Assembly (NCBI GenBank): GCA_937930845.1
Contig: CALHBJ010000001.1
Coordinates: forward strand, 922,379 to 986,378
Reading direction: 5' to 3'
Length of the DNA stretch: 64,000 nt
Origin: an uncultured Rhizobiaceae group bacterium
Lineage (GTDB): Bacteria > Pseudomonadota > Alphaproteobacteria > Rhizobiales > Rhizobiaceae
Shown: positions 61,801 through 64,000 of the stretch, in pieces
Numbering within the stretch: the stretch's first letter is position 1
Layout: every line of letters starts with the position of its first letter
The notes under the pieces: generated by a model
The model's input: the letters and a program-made list of their open reading frames with translations, nothing else
Database searches by the model: none
What the model was told of the DNA's origin: nothing
Program-made: the position numbers and the translations under genes

Positions 61801-64000
61801 CCGACAACACCGCGCCATCCACATCACTATCGCTGCCGGCAACACCATCCACATCGGTGATCACATTGCCCGACAGGCCGCCCACCGCATCTTCGCCAAT
61901 CGTATAGGTATTGTCCCGCGCCACCGGCGCGTCATTGACCGGGTTGATCTGAACCACAACCGTGACCGTCGTCGTGCCACCGTTTTGATCATCCACCAGC
62001 ACAACAAAACTGTCATTGCCGGCAATCGTCGAGTTGTAATCGGGATCAGGCGTATAGGTATAAGACCCATCCCCATTGACCACCACAGTCCCGTGCTGGG
62101 GCGCCGAACCCGGCGCCGTATCAAGCGAGGCAACAGGCACATCCCCATCCACATCGCTCATCGTTACAATGCCCATCACCGGCACATCTTCATCCGTCAC
62201 CGCCAGCGGCGAAGACCCAACCGGCGCATCATTAACCGGCGTTACATCAATCAACAGATCAGCCGTCGAAGACCCACCAGCCCCGTCATCGAGCGTATAG
62301 GTAATCACCGGCACCGCGCCGTTGAAGTTGGCCCCCGGCGCATAGTCAAACGACCCGTCACTGTTCAGCGTCACATCACCGGCACCGCCAGACAGGGGAT
62401 ACGCCACGCCCACAATAAATGGACCTGCCTCGCCAACAATCGTAAAGCCTGATACCGACAACAATGCGCCATCCACATCACTATCAGCGCCCAAACCCGT
62501 ATCATCGGTGATCACATTGCCCGACAGGCCGCCCACCGCATCTTCACCAATCGTATAGGCATTATCGCGCGCCACCGGCGCGTCATTAACCGCAGTGACC
62601 GTCACCGTCACCGTTGCCGTCTCCGTGATCACGCCCCCGGTGCCATCGGCGGTGGCAATGGTATAGCTGAACGTATCAACGCCGCCCGCAGCCGAGTTGA
62701 AGTTCAACGCCGGCGTATAGCTCACATTGCCCGCCGCATCAAAACCCACAACCCCATTGGCCCCCTGGGTCACAGAGACAAGCTGCGCACCGGCATTCTC
62801 AAAACTGTCCGCAGTCGCCCCGTTCGTGCCCGCAAGCACATTAAACGTTGCCGCCACATCCTCATCGGTCGTCACCGCATCATCGGTAATATCCCCCACA
62901 GCACCAATGCTCAGCGAGACCGTATCAAGCGCCATGGAACCCGCACCGCCAGTCCCGTCATTGCTGGCAAGGGTCAACACCTCAACCGCACCACCGGCCG
63001 TGTTAAAGTCGGCAATCGGTGTATAAACAAGACCCTCAAGGGCCGCATTGATCTGCGCAACCGAGCCCGACAAGGTCACACTTGATGTACCATCCCCAAG
63101 CACGCCCGTGCCCGCACCAGCAGCCCCCGCGCCCACACTCAGCGTACCATGGACAACCGTGACCACACTGGTCAGCACAGCCCCCGCATCCGCATCGGCA
63201 ACCGACAGCCCATTACCGCCCCCGGCGCTGAACGTCACGGACCCGTCTTCGCCCAATATCTGGGCACCGGGAACCGTTTGAACCGGCGTGTCATTGGCCG
63301 CAACAACTTCAACCGTCACACTGGCCGTCTCAACAATTGTCCCACCAGAACCGTCCGGCGTGGCAATCGTATAGGTGAATGTATCAAAGCCCACATAATC
63401 GGCCGCCGGCGTGTAGGTCACATTGCCAGCACCGTCAAACGTCACAACAGCCCCGTTCGATCCCTGGCTCACACCCGTGACCACAGCCCCCGATGGCCCG
63501 CCATAACCCGCTTCAAAACTGTCAACACCGGCACCGCCCGTGCCCCCGTCCGTGCCCGCACCGCTCAACACATTGAACGTCGACGCCACATCCTCATCAA
63601 CCGTTACCGTGTCATTATTGGCATCCACAACAGGATCAATCGCAATCCCCACAGAGGCGCTCACAACACCCGCCACACCATCATCAACCGACAGGCTCAC
63701 AAGCGCTGCACCGTTAAAGTCAGCCAATGGCGTATACACAACACCCTCAAGTGCCGCCGTGATCTGAGCCCCCGTGCCCGACAGGCTCAAAGACCCCGTC
63801 CCATCCCCCACAAGAACCGCACCACTGCCCGCAAGCGCTGCCGCATCAGCCGTCAAGACACCCGTCGAGACCGTCACACCAACCGTGACCACATCTCCGT
63901 CCACATCACTGATTACAAACCCATTGCCATTGCCCGAAGAGAATGTCAGCTGGGCATCTTCAAACAGGCTCTCAAACCCGCCCACAACAAGACCAGGCGC
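55808..64000 (-). CDS. Giant cadherin-like repeat surface protein, 5' end beyond window
   Basis: The frame is open from the window end to a stop at 55808, giving at least 2730 codons. It is a chain of some 18-20 cadherin/tandem-95-type modules, recognised by joints such as VTPVNDAPVA followed by DNAYTIGEDAV or DDVASG, and cores such as FNGAVPVITYTLDDGAGG. Near the C-terminus (about 56640-57200) come two putative-Ig (He_PIG) modules (FDPATGLISGVLPSDS; LDPVTGQITGTVPEG). The last 265 residues are non-repetitive and acidic, and include FGYGDSLGDSDADESIGQ and VPDWIRIVRDGFIVAE. No RTX nonapeptides occur, so the export route differs from the 46-51 kb adhesin or is set by the unseen N-terminus. The role is probably adhesion. 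Confidence 0.85.
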   Translation of the reverse strand, partial: APGLVVGGFESLFEDAQLTFSSGNGNGFVISDVDGDVVTVGVTVSTGVLTADAAALAGSGAVLVGDGTGSLSLSGTGAQITAALEGVVYTPLADFNGAALVSLSVDDGVAGVVSASVGIAIDPVVDANNDTVTVDEDVASTFNVLSGAGTDGGTGGAGVDSFEAGYGGPSGAVVTGVSQGSNGAVVTFDGAGNVTYTPAADYVGFDTFTYTIATPDGSGGTIVETASVTVEVVAANDTPVQTVPGAQILGEDGSVTFSAGGGNGLSVADADAGAVLTSVVTVVHGTLSVGAGAAGAGTGVLGDGTSSVTLSGSVAQINAALEGLVYTPIADFNTAGGAVEVLTLASNDGTGGAGSMALDTVSLSIGAVGDITDDAVTTDEDVAATFNVLAGTNGATADSFENAGAQLVSVTQGANGVVGFDAAGNVSYTPALNFNSAAGGVDTFSYTIATADGTGGVITETATVTVTVTAVNDAPVARDNAYTIGEDAVGGLSGNVITDDTGLGADSDVDGALLSVSGFTIVGEAGPFIVGVAYPLSGGAGDVTLNSDGSFDYAPGANFNGAVPVITYTLDDGAGGSSTADLLIDVTPVNDAPVGSSPLAVTDEDVPVMGIVTMSDVDGDVPVASLDTAPGSAPQHGTVVVNGDGSYTYTPDPDYNSTIAGNDSFVVLVDDQNGGTTTVTVVVQINPVNDAPVARDNTYTIGEDAVGGLSGNVITDVDGVAGSDSDVDGAVLSVSGFTIVGEAGPFVVGVAYPLSGGAGDVTLNSDGSFDYVPGANFNGAVPVITYTLDDGAGGSSTADLVIDVTAVNDAPVAVADTIVGIEDGGAVLGSVLDGSLSVGGVADSDVDGDTLVVSQFTVAGLVGPGAGGSFGAGETATIAGIGDVTLNSDGTFSFVPVADYNSDPAPVGNGPVPLINYTVVDGAGPGALSAMSTLSITITPVNDGPVAVDDVASGVEDGGNVGGNLLDGSLSVGGVADSDVEGDALAISQFTVAGLVGPGAGGSFGAGDTATMAGIGDLTINGDGTFTFAPVADYNSQPAPVGNGPVPAVSYTIVDGPGPGAGSATASLTLIITPLNDAPVAVDDDYTVNEEAVLNANVISTNPGIDSDPDGDAINVTSATMDIDGSGTATALTLGVAVTVTSPLGAPIGDITLAADGSLTFVPVVDFTGPVPNIVYTIEDTSGASSNATITIAVVPVNDAPEGNDDNVSVEEDVVTALLPAIPSDVDDAVADLTVTFNQVPPAGQGQLSYVPTGGGTANVTAGTTITSGEFATLSFLTAQDYTGPVDPITYQVADDDGLSDAGSTGSILITITPANDAPVAIDNDETINEDTSLTGNVITDNSVGGLDSDPENDPLILVSASVDTNGDGSDEPLLLGLPVTITDNAGGAIGQFTITATGGYTFVAAADYNGSVPTISYTIDDGSGLTSTAGLNITVVPTNDAPEASDDVRNADEDAATLLNPTLPTDVDDAQADLTIVVTQVPQVAQGTLSYTRDGGGVSTIVATTVLSVSELATVTFLSAPDYTGPVDTFTYAVADNAGASDAGSLGSVAITINPINDLPTAVNDGPVAVLEDVPSTGNVLGNDSDVDGDPIVVQDFIVNGFTGTIAAGGTALIPGIGTLVIEANGDFTFTPVQDYVGPVPAASYTITDNVSGPATALLEFAPVTPANDAPDAIDNAYSTVEETLLAGNVLVDDTGAGTDVDIDGDMLSISGFSIIGQVGPFQLGVPYPITGTGVFTLAADGAFTFDPVADFNGLVPEITYTADDGNGAADSAVLRIEVTPANDAPTGIALPANTLEDTSVNGFVTMADIDGDVPQASLLTPAANGTVLVNGDGTWSYTPIADFNGMDSFEVLIDDLNGGTTTVTVSVTVDAVIDIADDAITTAEDTPIVANVLDGTATDGGVFGPGVDSFEGVPVVTAVSQGTNGSVTFTANGDVTYTPDANYNGPDSFTYTITSGGVTEQATVNVNVLPGNDAPVGSAPPATTLEEQPVGGTITMTDIDGDVPIAVLDTPPGNGNVVVNPDGTWTYTPNPDFDGVDTFEVTIDDQNGGTSTVLVTVSVIGVNDAPDATSSTVTAVQNNPRPLNITLPTDPDDDASVIRSLVLQTPTGSQGSLTYVPDSTPGGAPVAVTPGLVLSNSELASIEFTGLPGFLGTANPFVFVATDDQGASDAGSQATITIEVVDAPIITEATEPPQTTAEDTPLNGSIDILGILPPVTSVTVEPLNGTVVITDPVNGDYTYTPNPDYSGPDQFTVVVDDGTNPPITVVVDVTVTPVDDAPQQVGPLGPISAVDGGSVNIPLPSFFTDVDSPLTFGATGLPTGLSFDPATGLISGVLPSDSSQGGPYTITVTVDDGVNPPIITTFDLVVDNPAPVGGDTTRTVFEGDPVDISGPSLISDPDGDALMWTATGIPAWLVLDPVTGQITGTVPEGASDLGPVSFSVTADDGQGGVRTILVTVVPTIADNDLIKTVDIFDRFEDERREDAPGKDPIVPFIVDSINELGSLDGINTLDGESGIIVETVDNIDEMNETTTSEGVDPAVLEAVRAIDALRQVHRENAARTPTIFEDWDVEGLTGFSLKFGYGDSLGDSDADESIGQLTIETYVRQRVLFIDVNNTFDPVKQGIVARYHVELADGSPVPDWIRIVRDGFIVAERPADQWDLELKISAEMQDGTFVSRGVVIDGPTGEIQPLILDGSENGASGFSDQLRQIADKRPDVIFFEDERTEGNN
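60769..61572 (-). repeat. Tandem pair of near-identical cadherin-like modules
   Basis: Two adjacent units of about 400 bp (60769-61171 and 61172-61572) code for nearly the same module, including FTVAGLVGPGAGGSFGAG and DYNS(Q/D)PAPVGNGPVP. Long DNA stretches are identical, for example over the segment encoding GPGAGGSFGAG, pointing to recent duplication. Confidence 0.75.
61571..62589 (-). repeat. Two copies of a 366-bp module flanking a third module
   Basis: Bases 61571-61936 and 62224-62589 are near-identical copies 653 bp apart, both coding VARDN(T/A)YTIGEDAVGGLSGN and VPVITYTLDDGAGGSS. The segment between them codes a different module (SPLAVTDEDVPVMGIVTMSD). The whole forms a duplicated two-module block. 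Confidence 0.75.

Noticed and set aside
60769..63985. CRISPR-like or satellite array
   Set aside because: The repeats are 350-700 bp, stay in frame and code for cadherin-like modules, with no short direct repeats or spacers.

Overview
The window comes from a Gram-negative bacterium, most likely an alphaproteobacterium of the Hyphomicrobiales/Rhodobacterales type. The reasons are moderate GC, TRAP transporters, a CoxL-type molybdenum hydroxylase, many Gfo/Idh and crotonase enzymes, CHASE2 and multidomain class III cyclases, and a type I secretion cluster with giant repeat proteins. No rRNA, tRNA, CRISPR array, phage or insertion sequence was seen. The taxonomic call is inference from gene content only.

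Region 1 (1-10.7 kb, plus 14.0-14.7 kb) looks like a catabolic regulon. It holds the end of a flavin reductase, an OsmC-like protein, a TetR regulator, a three-subunit molybdenum hydroxylase (FAD, 2Fe-2S and Mo subunits), a PuuE-like deacetylase/amidohydrolase, an LLM flavin monooxygenase and a TRAP transporter split over two divergent units. A shared palindrome of the form TTATTTAT-N6-ATAAATAA lies before the hydroxylase operon, before both halves of the TRAP transporter and before a glutathione S-transferase gene. The TetR protein is the obvious candidate to bind it.

Region 2 (10.7-24.8 kb) is a series of short units. It contains a tandem-domain HxlR regulator divergent from a VOC protein, a decayed Gfo/Idh pseudogene opposite a LysR gene, DUF2798 and carboxymuconolactone decarboxylase-like proteins, and a Tat-exported intradiol-like protein followed by a haem-type membrane protein and a fatty acid hydroxylase/sterol desaturase. 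It continues with a secreted delta-class carbonic anhydrase, a lyxose isomerase-like cupin, an amidase divergent from a hydroxyquinol-type dioxygenase, and a sulfatase divergent from a phytanoyl-CoA dioxygenase-like protein.

Region 3 (24.8-40.9 kb) starts with a 1378-residue protein built like mammalian soluble adenylyl cyclase (two cyclase domains, NTPase, TPR-like helices). Its start codon sits in one of two mutually exclusive hairpins. Two translationally coupled FAD oxidoreductases follow, one fused to an acetoacetate-decarboxylase-like domain. Next is a Gfo/Idh - IolE-like - Gfo/Idh sugar or cyclitol operon behind a perfect LacI-type operator, an orphan BadI, and a CHASE2 adenylate cyclase.

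Region 4 (41.1-64 kb) is dominated by cell-surface biology. A TolC-HlyB-HlyD type I secretion operon precedes a 1664-residue FecR/VCBS/RTX adhesin. The adhesin gene overlaps the gene of an L,D-transpeptidase-like protein that has lost its catalytic domain. After a crotonase, a small exported protein and two membrane transporters, a second giant gene (over 2700 codons, cut by the window end) encodes a chain of cadherin-like repeats without an RTX tail. Its 5' modules are near-identical at the DNA level.
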